The position numbers and the translations under genes were made by a program. A stretch of DNA of 64,000 bases from Tamarix chinensis (Eukaryota; Streptophyta; Magnoliopsida; Caryophyllales; Tamaricaceae): positions 1 through 64,000 of the forward strand of contig CM060173.1 of the NCBI GenBank assembly GCA_030549775.1, read 5' to 3'. Shown piece by piece: positions 45,263-56,365 of the stretch; position 1 is the first letter of the stretch, and the number at the start of each line of letters is the position of its first letter. The notes beneath the pieces are model-generated. The model saw only the letters and a program-made list of their open reading frames with translations, was not told where the DNA came from and did not search any database.

Positions 45263-46097
45263 GGATAATGAGGGGTGGATACGATATATGGGAAGAGGAA
45301 AAGAGGGGGAAGGTGTGGTAGGGTCACCAGCTGGCGGCAATTTTGCAGGTGTTGTTTTATCTGGGTAGAAGAAAAGGAAAGAAAGGGAGCACACATGAGG
45401 AGGTACGGGGGTGGTTAGGGTTAGAAAAGGAAAGGAAAATGACGGGGAAGAGAAGGGAGGTGGCAGGTTGGTGTACAATGGAAGGCTGATCAGCGTGCGG
45501 GGTGATTACAGGCCTCTATTTGTAGGGCATAGGAGGAGCGGGAGGAAGAAGAAAGTGACAAGGTCAGGCTGGCTGGTCTAAGTGAAAGAAATGAAGAAAA
45601 CGAAAGAGGGGAACCGGCGGGCGAGCGGGGAGGAGAAAGAAGGAGCATGCAGGCTGGGTCATGTGGAAGGGAGAAGAGGGAGGAGTGTTTGGGCCACGGG
45701 GGAGGCTAGCCCATTCCGGGGGAGAAGGAGAAAAAAGAAAAAGGAGAAAGGAAAGAAAAGAGAAAGGGAAAAAGGATAAAAGGAAAAAAGAAAAATAGGT
45801 TAGTTGGAGTGTTTAGAATATTTTGGTATTTTTGAATATTTTAAAATAATAATATTTAGTAAAATAATAATTGAATTCCCTTTTTAGATTAATATAGGAT
45901 ATTTTGAATAATTTTTCCTAAGTTCCATTTTAATTAGCAAAACACCCAAATTTTTCCTAATTAAATTATTTATTATTTTTCTCTTGATTTTGCCTTAAAT
46001 ATTCCCTCGTATTTGAATAAAATAATTAATTGAATTAATTTTCCTAATAAATCCCTATGTTAACATAATTTTTAAATTAGGGTTTTGAGGTTTTTCA

Positions 46098-46531
46098 GCT
46101 TATGCTTTCACCCTACTTCATGCTAAAGAGTTCATACTCTCTAGTGTGGAGGGTGATTCTTTGATCCTTAACCTATTTTATATCTACATGGGTGAGAATG
46201 AGCTTATCCCATATGCCCTTGGTGGTTTTACAGGATTGAATTTAATGATGCCCTTTTCACCAAGCCCTCATTATAGAATCATTATGGCTTTGTCGTTAAG
46301 AGTTAACCTTCTCTTTTATGCATTAGTAAGCTTATCTCTTGTATTTTCTACAATCTCACCGTCGACCTCCTTTATGATCTTAATTGGTCCTTCGATGAAA
46401 ATTGACCACATGTCGTAGTCTTGTGATTTCATGAAGATCATTATTCGGTTCTTTCAACAGAAAAACTTTTCACCATTAAAGAATGGTTTCTTAATGGTGG
46501 ATATTCCTTCATTTAGACCAATGGAATCCAT
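46098..46531 (-). pseudogene. SIRE-like gag, N-terminal segment
   Basis: The first ATG is at 46531 on the minus strand, about 60 bases after the primer site. The frame reads MDSIGLNEGISTIKKPFFNG, then IMIFMKSQDYDMWSIFIEGP, EVDGEIVENTRDKL, RLTLNDKAIMIL and, after several stops and a frame change, YELFSMK near 46125. This is the UBN2-type copia gag. At least six stops are present. LTR-F interrupts it and the frame resumes at 37352. Confidence 0.75.
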
Positions 46532-46591
46532 TCCACTTGTAGATCTTTTTTACCTTGGATTGTTGAATCTTTTGAGAGGTTCCTAACACTA

Positions 46592-46599
46592 TGATACCA
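46592..46599 (-). other. Primer-binding site of SIRE-like element (initiator tRNA-Met)
   Basis: The minus strand reads TGGTATCA two bases after the LTR end, matching the start of the complement of initiator tRNA-Met. The next bases (TAG) depart from the usual GAGC. Position and spacing are as expected for a copia element. Confidence 0.75.
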
Positions 46600-46601
46600 A
46601 T

Positions 46602-48165
46602 TGAAAACACCCTAAAAGGGGTGAATAGGTTTTTGTGGAATGGGAATAACTAAATAAAAATTTACACATAATGTAAAGTGGTTTAAGAGTGAATTACTCT
46701 TTACATTCACCACCAACAGGTTATTCCTTTTGGATTTTTAAAATAGTGACATATTTTATTGATGATGTATCTTCTCTCAGTTTATGAGCCTTACAATTTC
46801 AATGACCTTCTCAAGAGATGATTTATGACTTCAATTATTTATCTTCTCTAGATTCACTGCATGAATTTCTCAAGAATGATAGGCAACACTCACTAACCCC
46901 TTTGATTGATTTTTGAGAGGTGGTTGTGATTATAAGTGTTTCTCACCAAATAAAATATATAAAAGTGTTGATATTTGAATGAGATGTAATCTAGCTAGAT
47001 TTAATATATAATATTACAATTTGATAATAATTCTAGCTAAGAGAAGTGAGCAAAGAACACTTTTCAATAAAAACTCAGAAATATGAAAGTTTTGGAATAT
47101 TGAATGAGTATTTGAATGATTTTAGTGCAAGAGAATAATTGCACAATCAATGATCTGAAAATTTATTTGTAATAAATGTAGAGAGATCTTATTTATAAGG
47201 ATTACCCTCAAGTATGGCCGTTAGACACAATTTGCCAAAAAGTTGTTTCGCCCAATGGGTAGAAAATCAACATATAATGTTGACCAGTCAATCATTCTGA
47301 AGAAACTAGTCGATCGGTTTGTTCCAACTAGTCGACTACTCATGTTTCGACCAAAATAGAAAGTTATCGTTGTGTTAACCCATCTATCAGTTTGTCAACC
47401 AGTCTATCAGTTTGATAATAACCAGTCAATGTGTTTAAACAAAGAATAACTAGGTTTCTGCAAAAATGAACCCATGGATCGATTTATCAACCAGTTGATC
47501 AGTTTGGCAATAACTAGACGATGTGTTTAAATAGAGAGCAACTGGGTCTCTGCAAAAATGAAACCGATGGATTGGTTTGTCAAACCAGTCAATCATGTTG
47601 TTAATAACTAGTCGACGTATTTAAATAGAGAGCAAATAGGTCCTTGCAAGATAGAGACTCATGAACTTGTTGGTCAACCTAGTCAATTGGTTTGCCTAAA
47701 CCAGTCGATGTGTTTAAATAGAGACGAACTGGGTTTCTGCAAGATTGAAACCCATGGACTGGTTGCCAAACCAGTCGATCGGTTCAAGGAAACTAATTGA
47801 TCAATTTTATACACTAGTTGATCTGTCTTAGTTTTAGCACAACTAGTGGTTATATTTAAAATGAACCATTTGATTGGTTTGGTGACCAGTCGATTGGTTC
47901 TTACTAGAAACAATCAATTTGTTTGGAAAAATACTTTTAAAATATTTAATATGAAATCAAGTCAAGTATTTTTTTTTAATAAAGAGTTTTAAAGAGTTTT
48001 TGTTTGAAATGAGACCTTTGCTCAACTTAAATCTTTACAATATACCTAAGACACATCAAATGCTTGGTTTCATGTCTTGGTACCTTTTGTATGTGTTAAT
48101 TTTTTGAATATACACACTTAAGCAAACACATTAGATACAAAAATCCATTTGTTATCATCAAAACA
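46602..48165 (-). mobile_element. 5' LTR of SIRE-like element (1564 bp)
   Basis: On + it begins TGAAAACACCCTAAAAGG, next to the primer site, and ends TTGTTATCATCAAAACA. Ends are TG...CA. Its body carries a four-fold 93-bp repeat (about 47395-47775) and many ACCAGTCGAC-like words. I do not see a second copy of this LTR in the window, so divergence-based dating is impossible. No matching target duplication can be assigned because the other end is lost. Confidence 0.8.
47395..47775. repeat. 93-bp tandem repeat inside SIRE-like LTR
   Basis: The phrase GTRTTTAAA.A.AG...AACTGGGT.TCTGC recurs at 47431, 47523, 47617 and 47710, i.e. every 92-94 bases. Each unit also holds a CCAGTCGAT-like word and a second, more variable one. 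The units are diverged by perhaps 15-20 percent by eye. Confidence 0.75.
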
Positions 48166-50027
48166 AGTATAATGATATTGCTTAACCTTTGAGGTTAACA
48201 TTACTATTATTACTATTACTATTATTGTTATTAATATAGGTATTATTATCTTATTTTAGATATTAATTTACCTGTCTAGATTAGTAACACAAATTAGTAA
48301 TAATAACCACACACACAATAATAAGGCATCTAACTCTAAAATAATTCTATAATTAATTACACATGATAATCAAATTTTAAATGAAGGTATTTAAATTAGG
48401 ATTTATATAAATGGGGTATTACATATAAAATAGAAAATGGTCTAACTAACATACAAAGCCTTAACACTGTCTGAATGAACACTATGTCGCCAAAGTAAAG
48501 TTAATTATATGGCATGTGCCACATGGATTATAGGGGTGATCATTTTTACAAAGACAAATGATTCTACTAATTTTAAATATATTCTTTCACTTTAAAATTT
48601 ACTAATTTACCAATATATTATTATTAATAATCACCCATAAATAATCGAGCACTCCAATTTCAGAAAAAATTGATATTCACTAAAATAATATTCATGTATA
48701 ATGGAATTTATAGAAATTTACTAAGAACCTTATATTTTAAAAAATAAAAGTTATTACTATCAGAATTTACTATTTACATCAATTCATCCATTGACTCTAA
48801 ATATCTCACTAAAAGCCTTTAGATATTAATTATCATTTTAACCATAAAATGCCATAAATTTAATGATTAAGAATAAAATAGTAATCATACTCTAAAATAG
48901 GATGTAATATTCATGGTCAAGAAATTAAATTTAAAATATGCTTAATCAATAATTAAAATTTTAGGACACACAAACTTAACTAACAAATAGGATTGCATGT
49001 AAAATGACCATAATGCCCTTACAACCTAAAAATATCAGCAATGACATAACTTTTAGCATATAATCAACTAGCTCCCTAAATTTTGCACAATATTCATTGA
49101 AGATATTAAGGACACTTGGACACATAAAACTTTTGGAATTTTGCAGGTCACGATTAAATGGACAAAATGACTTTTGCCATGCTAACACTTTATTCAATCT
49201 TAACGTTAATTATATATAGTCAAATCAAGACTTATAATATATGAAATTGCATAAAAAAAACCCTAAAAAATCACTGGAACCATAATTTTTATTGGAAAAC
49301 AACCATAGCATATAGATCTATCTAGAGGCTGATTATGCTCAAAGATGCTCTAAAAATGTCAAAAATGATAAATTCAATACAACAACAGAAATCAAGTATC
49401 CTAATACTCAAATTATATCGACGCTTAGTATAATTATGTTTACCTAAAGCCATAGAATTTCCTCATCCAAACACAAACCCTTTCTTTGAAATCCTTGCAC
49501 GAAAGTACCTAAAATGTGTAAAAACAAAATAAAACTATCAAAATCAAAGAAAATTAAATAATGACAATGGAGGAAGGAAGAAGAGGTTGAAGAAGGATGG
49601 TTTGGAAGCATAATGGGGTAAAATTCTGATGGGGGCATAAGGTTGGAAGAAAGTTTGTTTAGGTTATATATTTAAGGTAATAGAGGTCTATGCACAAATA
49701 AAGGGGTTGCTTCTGATAATTCCAAAGGATTATGGGCCAAATTTAAGGTTCCAACTTTAATTTAGATATTTTAGAATGATAGGAACATAATTGGATTATT
49801 TAGGATAATGTTTATGTAGAGAAAATTGAATTGCATGAGTTAATTATGGTGAAAGATGATAGGGATTTATTTAAAAATATAAAAATTAATTAAAACTCAT
49901 TTTATTGCATATTATCTTAAATATGTCAACATAAAAGCATCCCAAAGTTTCATAACTTTTTGTTGGCTAAAACACTCATTATAGGGCTTAAAACATGATT
50001 ATAGATAAAAAGAATGATGAATAGTTA

Positions 50028-50028
<1 letters not shown>
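48166..50028. other. AT-rich non-coding DNA right of the SIRE-like element
   Basis: There is no convincing gene. GGGGTATTACA at about 48413-48423 resembles the reverse of a TGTAATACCCC end, and the 48166-48423 stretch is AT-rich like the start of the LTR family, so the SIRE-like element may have inserted into another LTR remnant. TTATATATTTAA near 49664-49675 could be a TATA-type word on the minus strand. Short frames at 48976-49197 and 49444-49638 have no recognisable product. Confidence 0.4.

Positions 50029-50065
<37 letters not shown>
50029..50065. repeat. (TA)n microsatellite
   Basis: An uninterrupted 37-base TA run in AT-rich intergenic sequence. Confidence 0.95.
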
Positions 50066-50068
<3 letters not shown>

Positions 50069-50429
50069 ACAGTCTCCATTTAAAATTTTGAAAATGCCTA
50101 ATATAATCCGAAAAAGCTAAGGAATCCAAAAAAATAATAGTGCAGAATGATTCGAAAGAAGTTTGATGGTCAAAAGTGGCATATAAGTTTCACAGGAATC
50201 AAAATTGTAAAAAAAAAAAATTAAGAATGTGTGAACGAAATGTTTCAATTATGTAACTAAGGTTTCTAAACTTGTAGGATGTAATAAATCATGTAAAATA
50301 AAATACATTCATTTAAAATAATATAAATCTTAATTAAATCAAGGTTTTTGAAAAACACATTATTATGATAAGTATTTTGAAAATGTTTTAGAAAACTTAC
50401 ACCCAACAAAACTGGTGTTAGGAGTGTTC

Positions 50430-51060
50430 ATGAACCGAATATCTAATGTCTTGAATATTTGATGATCAGATATTCGGTGAAAAGGTTCGGATATTTGAAA
50501 AAAAAAACTTTGGATGTCTAAAATTTTGGATTAGATAATTAATAATCCATCATATATCCGAAACTTTTGAACATACCACAAATAAGAAATATCTGATAAA
50601 AAACTAATCAACATAAAAATAATAAATTGATCTAATTTGAACTAATTCGATCTAATGATTTAATTTTAGTCTAAAATTGTTCTCGTCCTTATTGAAGTCT
50701 AAAATTGCATTATATTTAATTAGTAATATCAAATTTTGGATAATATGTACATTTTTAATCAAAATAATAATTATAGAATATAAAATTTATTTACAATAAG
50801 AACTCTCATTTCAAGTGGTATACACACATTCATGCTTATGTACAATAAAATTTTATGAAAAATAAATAGTGTTTAGAGTGTGTGTGTGTGTGTGTGTATT
50901 ATCGAATCAAATATTATTTGTATTTGTCAGATTAGATATCAGATTATTAATGACCTTAGTTATTTAATTCAAAAAATATATATCACATTAGTTATTTAAA
51001 ATTTTAAATCAGATCAATTTGGATAATGTATCAATTCATCAAATATCAGATAATATGAGA
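50430..51060. repeat. GATATC-rich sequence, probable degenerate relative of the adjacent MITE
   Basis: Words such as ACCGAATATCTAATG, GGATATTTG, GATCAGATATTCGG and ATATCAGATAA recur in both senses, as in the MITE at 51111-51739. No terminal inverted repeat or target duplication could be found, so if it is a related element its ends are eroded. A (TG)n run of about 20 bases lies at 50880-50898. Confidence 0.35.
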
Positions 51061-51102
51061 AGCCCCGACTATTGTACACAATACTCATACAAGTACTTTT
51101 GG

Positions 51103-51747
51103 TTATTAGGTAGGGTTGTTCAAGATTCAAATATCCCATACTTTCGATATCTGAAATTGATATTTGATATTTGATTTGAAACTTCGGATATCCAAAAGAT
51201 CAGATATTCAAATTTTTGGATTGGATATCAAATAAAACCTATATTATTTGAATAAAATTTTAAATATAAAAAATATCAAATCACAAATATATTTGATATT
51301 ATCCAATCTGCTGAGCAAATATCTGACTTGTTCAACAAATATCTGATTTTAAAATTAAAATTAAAGTTGCTACATCACAAGATTTAATTGGATTATATCA
51401 AATCTAAAAATGAATGATATTAAAAATATAATTTCAACTAAATTAAATTTTGGCTCAAATACTAAATAAAGTAAGTAAAAATTACACTCATACACACATC
51501 TAAATTTATTTATATGTAATTATATATAAAAAAATTATAAAAATATACATAAATATTTATCTTTTGATCGGATATTATTAGTATTTGTTGGATTAGATAT
51601 ATAGTTTGTTTGATTTTTCATTGACTGTATCAGATATTTGATTTGAAAAAAAAATTAGATCGGTTATTTACTTTTTTAGATCGAATCATTTTAGATATCG
51701 GATAAGATAAGTACATATCGGATAATATAAACAACCCTATTATTAGG
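51103..51747. repeat. 8-bp target-site duplication TTATTAGG
   Basis: TTATTAGG at 51103-51110 and at 51740-51747, immediately outside the inverted repeats of the MITE. Perfect match. An 8-bp duplication is the hallmark of hAT transposition. Confidence 0.88.
51111..51739. mobile_element. hAT-type MITE (629 bp)
   Basis: Starts TAGGGTTGTT and ends AACAACCCTA, a perfect 10-bp terminal inverted repeat, with a perfect 8-bp target duplication outside. The interior is AT-rich, has no ORF, and carries many GATATTTGA / TCGGATATC words in both orientations, which gives long imperfect self-complementarity. It would need a transposase supplied in trans from an autonomous hAT element. No such gene is in the window. 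Confidence 0.85.
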
Positions 51748-51830
51748 TACTAGGGGTGTTGGAGTTACCTTAAAAACTATATTTTTTATGTCTATTGTGC
51801 ATTTGTAGCTGCCCCCGTCCCAACCCATCC

Positions 51831-51867
<37 letters not shown>

Positions 51868-54800
51868 ATTTGTTCACTACCGTAAGTATATGATCAACTT
51901 TGATCTCAAATTTTAAATAACAATAAAAATTATATGTTCAACTTTTGTCCATGGATCTAGCTAAAACGAGTACCATCGATTCTAAGATTTGTTTATTGTC
52001 CGGACAGCTGAGAAATGTATATGCTTTTGAGCAACACTCGTTGCATGCTGAAGCATAGCATATCATATCATAATGTAATCCATAAGTCAAGGTTGTTGCA
52101 TGTGAGAAGACAATTTAAGCTTTTCTTAAAGCAACATCTGTTCATTTAGTAAACCTAAATTATTGAATAACTTAACGTTATTAATGATGACAGATTGGCA
52201 GCCATTTCAAAGTATAGACGAGTACATTTACTAATGGATATAACATGCAACACTATATAGTTTAAATAAATAAATGAGCGGCGAAACCGATTTTGTCACA
52301 CTTACCCATTAATTTGTTAGTTAAATCAATGGATTGGACTGATTTTATTTTACAATCATATCAGATTTCAAGTATTAGATTGTTTTCGTTGGCTTCAATT
52401 TTATAAAATTTCATATCTAAATCTTATCTATTATCATGAAGTTTTTAGATTGGCGTCGATTTTTATCATCTCTTTATTTTTCTCTTCATAACGGTGGAGG
52501 CATTGTGATGTGTACCACACCTCCTTCGAGTTTTGTCAAATTTTTTTGTCAATACTTATGTTGTGTGACTATTTAAATATAAATATTCGCTGGCAGATTG
52601 AGCTGGTATGGCTGATTAATTGTTGGAATTGAAGGTGGAATTCCAAAAAAAAATTATCTATTATCTATTTTTTTAAGTTTTGTATATAGAATAAAATAAG
52701 TATTGGACCTTAGATAGATTTGACCCTATAGTCAACCAATTGTATGATTTTGTGATTTTGGGCTATGCTGACTCAGGAGTATGGTCAGAGGCGTCGGGCC
52801 AGTGCTGCTCGTCCGTTTCACTTGGAGCTAGCCTAACTCAATTGTCGGTAACAACTAGCAATCGTAAGGCTCCATTTATTTCTTCAAGATTTCTTTGTAA
52901 ATAAAACAAAAAATAAAAAGTTTCCTTCCAAACTTTTCTCCATAATTATGAGGAAAATCAAATAGCTAATTTATGATATTTTAATTATTTACTAATTTTC
53001 CATCCCATGTTTTTAAAGTGGATTAAACGTAATAAAAAAGAAGTATAAAAGAGTTTCATCTTTATTTTTAAAAAAGAAATATACCTAAAGTATTTATAAA
53101 ATAATTGTAAACAAGAATTTCTTAAAAGAATATTTCTTGAGATTTAAGTTGGAGTTCAAGCTAATGTGTCGGAGGTTAGAGAAAACCTAGAGTAGAGGAT
53201 AATGAGGAAAAGCGATAATGAAAGGTTAAGGCTCAACAAAAGGGTACTTGAGAGCGTTGGTTCCTCATGGCATGATATTGTTAGCTCATTTTTGTTCATA
53301 TCTTTTGGCGAGGTCGGTGTTACATATATCTTTTATCTTTTGATTGACCCTATAATCATGCTAAACTATATAAAAAGCTTCTATTATATACAATTAGATA
53401 CAATTCATGTGAAACATGAGGGCATAAGACAGAGCAAGAGGGCAAAGGAGAGGGTCTCAACCTGAGGCCTTGAGGAGTTTGTGATGGGATCACAACACCG
53501 GAAAGTGTGTGAGGGTCTAAATCAACATAAGATCTAGGATATCTCTTGTGAGAACTCTTACGATTTAGATCTAAATTTTTTTAATTAGGAACGAGATTCT
53601 TTAATGAAGTGGATTAATTAAGAGAATTGTTATCTATAATTTTGGAGGATTGAAATGATGATGATGATGATCATAATAATAATAATAATAATAAGTATCA
53701 ATTTTTGACATCCTTGTGTTTGATCATACTCTTGCACTATTCTTGATGTTCTAATTTTAGAATTCTTAATTTGTTATCCTAAATGGTTTCTACATGACAC
53801 ATGAATGGGCATAAATACTACAATACCAAAATAGTAGATTTTATTGTCCTATAGATAGATGCTTTTGCTAATGGATCATATCTATGCTTAAATTCGTTCA
53901 AGAAGATGCCTATTTTGTAAATTCGAATGCTAAATCCTTAATTTATTCACTAAGTGTTCTAAATTTGGAGGCCATGATGTCCTTCTTATTGGGGGAGGTT
54001 TGATATACTAAATTAAGGAACAATGAAGCCACATGGGAAGCCATGCACACATGTCCCAAGCCTCCACCATTTTATTCACTTGTTGAGCTTATTAAAGTGG
54101 CTCATTTTCAGCTCCCCATTAAGCTAATCAGAACATACAACCCCCTGTCATATCAACCAACAACAGCCGCCAGCACCACCTACCAAAGTCAGCATGTGGA
54201 ACCCCCTTTTGGGGAGTTATTTGGCATGGAAGAATCAAGAGAGAGGTAGGGATGGTAGGTCCGATAGTGTTGAGTGTTTGTAGCAAATTTTATGACATTT
54301 CCTTACACATTGTACTTATGGATGACACATATAAAAGGCTATGCATAATAGCTCCACTTTTGTAAGTTTAATGATGTATTAGCTAGGAAAGGAGCTCTTT
54401 AACTTGTAACACAAGTTAGATTAAGGGGCATGGGGGAGGGTTGTGCACGATTTTATGGCTCAAGAATGGCTCATTTTCTAATCCTAATAATCAAAAAGCA
54501 GCACTAGAATTCAATAACCTACTAGCCACAATTTTTGCCAACTTTTGGAGACATTTTTGGCACAAAAATGAAGACAAAGGAAAAGAAGCAACAAGGACAA
54601 GTCAGCAATTGAATTTGGAAGAAAAAAAACAACACATTTCAACCCTCAATTGTACTATTAGGCCTACACATAAAAGGTTACTTGTACTTTAGCTTCCTAG
54701 TGTTGTTTTTAGCTAGTTAACTTGTGGGAAATGACAAATCATGTTGTAAGGGTATGGGAATAGGTTCTATGCTCAAAATTCTGGCCATAATGCTCATGAT

Positions 54801-55255
54801 GGATGATTACTATGGTTAAACATCAAACTAGTTAGTTAACTCCCATTTTGTAATTGCTAGTTTAGATTTAACCAAAACAACCCCCTTTAGTTTTAGGATA
54901 GTTAATATGTAACTAAATCATACCATAGAAAGTAATTATGGTCTTTTTGTAACTCAAATGACCTAACATTTTCTTATAAATATTAGAGTCAGATAAGTAT
55001 GGAAGGAGATTTGGTTGCTTCATGCTTTCCTCCCTTTTGGTGAGGCGATCCTTCAAACTTGAGTGAAGAGTTTGATTAAATTTATCCTCAAAATCTTACA
55101 TTCTTTATTCTAAAAATTTAAAACCTTGGATGGTAATTTTGAGTTTATGAATCTAAGAAGTACTTAAGTTTATCTTTTCCTCTTCTTCAGCCTCCATTTA
55201 AGTTTTTTATTTTGGTGGTAATTATCCTAATCTACTATCTTCCTTAGCATGACCA
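51748..55255. other. AT-rich DNA without recognisable genes
   Basis: A 33-base poly-A run lies at 51832-51864. A moderately GC patch at 52740-52860 (AGGCGTCGGGCCAGTGCTGCTCG) has no clear identity. Open frames at 53202-53465, 54043-54249 and 54441-54692 show no domain I recognise and no supporting signals. ATAAATATTAG near 54980 could be a TATA-type word of a decayed LTR, with the next 120 bases leader-like. There is a short AAT/GAT run at 53656-53695. LTR-H follows. Confidence 0.4.
51832..51864. repeat. Poly-A tract (33 bases)
   Basis: An uninterrupted A33 directly after CCCCCGTCCCAACCCATCCC. It may be a tail of a small retroposed sequence, but no SINE-type promoter boxes were identified upstream. 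Confidence 0.9.
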
Positions 55256-55347
55256 TGTAACACCCCCAAAATTCACTACTAAAAAAATTGGTTTATTTAA
55301 AAATTTAGCAGAAGCAAAATAGGTAAAATTTGGGGATGCTACCACCA

Positions 55348-55393
55348 CACTTCGTACCAGACTAGTTTTCTTCTACTGTTACAGTACCAAGTG
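55348..55393 (-). other. Terminal hairpin of LTR-H
   Basis: CACTTCGTAC at 55348-55357 pairs with GTACCAAGTG at 55384-55393 (eight of ten), a weaker copy of the hairpin in LTR-A. Confidence 0.5.
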
Positions 55394-55994
55394 CTAAGGC
55401 TTAAAAAGACATAATATAATTTACACAAATTCAAACTTTCATTTAAATTAGAGTAGTGCGTAAAATTTCATTACAAAAGGTCAGACCCACTATTAGTGGT
55501 TACAAGAAAATAAAATCGTTACACAAGGAAATATAAAAGTATAAAAGATAAACTCAGAAACTTTTCGGAAAGTCCTTACGCTCTTACTCGATAACAACTT
55601 GAATAGTACCTGCGGGTTAACCTGCAAGGGACACTGCCCATTAAATAAGCAGGGACCCATAAAGGGAACCCTTCAGTACTAAGGTACTGAGTAATCCTTT
55701 ATACAAAGCTAAAAAGTAGGCCCCACGTGCAACACCTCATACATATATAAGAATAATACATACACAAGGCGTAGAAATAAATACAACAAACTTAGGATAG
55801 ACTCGTACAGTAAGAATCATATATCATAAGTCCATTTGCTTAGCATTTCCAACACTTACCATGAGAGAAAAGCACCAATGCCATATTTATACCATATAAA
55901 TAGATCATAAAGGTGAAATTAATACTTTTGGTCTTAAGCCATAAATCGATATTATTCAATATCATCTTTCGAATTATATATATGTGAGTACAAG

Positions 55995-56365
55995 AACCCC
56001 ACTATTATAGCCAGTGGATCGAAAATACACTCTAGGGTAGAACGCTCCTGACCACTATTATTTGTTAGTGGACTGGTCTCCAGGGTAAAATGCATCCGGT
56101 CACTATTCTCACTGGTGGATTAGTCTGACCCCGACTCATATGGTGTTCCACTATAAGTTATTAGTATTTTTTTCATGATTTATTATCATTCAAGGTTTGT
56201 TTATTGAGTTAGGGATTCCTAACTATTATAGCCAATGGAATGGAATACCCTCCAAGACAACACGCACCTGACCATTATTATACTGGTGGATCGGTACACA
56301 TATATAACCTCCAAGGTAAAATGCTCTTGGCCACTATTATAACTAGTGGACCGGTACAAATGATA
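55995..56365. repeat. Minisatellite copies in LTR-H
   Basis: Six copies of CCACTATTATA.CCAGTGGATCG-like words with ACTCCAGGGTAGAACGCTCC-type linkers. They are more diverged than in LTR-A. Confidence 0.6.

Larger units (their letters stand above)
37353..46097 (-). mobile_element. LTR-F: long solo-LTR-like unit, split by LTR-G
   Basis: On + from TGTAACACCCCCAAAAAATT to TTGAGGTTTTTCA, flanked by GCTGA (37348-37352) and GCTTA (46098-46102), a 4/5 match, in the middle of SIRE-like gag. Without LTR-G it is about 4.4 kb. Minus-strand order from 46097: AT-rich start, polypurine tract on + (45725-45795), TATA box 45262-45255, GC-rich leader (to about 44670), trinucleotide runs (44571-43968), exon-like block (43876-43815), C/A-rich body, minisatellite copies (38050-38340) and a type-2 terminal region (37395-37490). 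It combines a type-2 end with the exon-like block. Predicted frames inside are not genes. Confidence 0.75.
18868..48165 (-). mobile_element. SIRE/Maximus-like Ty1/copia retrotransposon, broken and interrupted
   Basis: One minus-strand copia element reassembled by eye across four or more insertions. In element order: 5' LTR (48165-46602), primer site (46599-46592), gag start (46531 to 46098), gag continuation (37352 to 36936), integrase (about 35333 to 34468), reverse transcriptase first part (24303 to 23813), RT second part and RNase H (20466 to 19318), and 3' untranslated region (19317 to 18868). The gene order IN-RT-RNase H is copia-type. The LTR end TTATCATCAAAACA and the gag/IN wording fit the SIRE/Maximus lineage. 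The 3' LTR is absent at 18868, where LTR-B begins. The gag zinc knuckle, protease and start of integrase are missing next to LTR-I. Confidence 0.85.

Noticed and set aside
53202..53465. 87-codon frame with a hydrophobic middle, possible small membrane protein
   Set aside because: No homology I recognise and no promoter or splice context; the length is expected by chance in 7 kb of AT-rich DNA.
54043..54692. Two short frames (68 and 83 codons) that could be exons
   Set aside because: No shared reading frame, domain or convincing splice borders; the flanks look like decayed LTR sequence.
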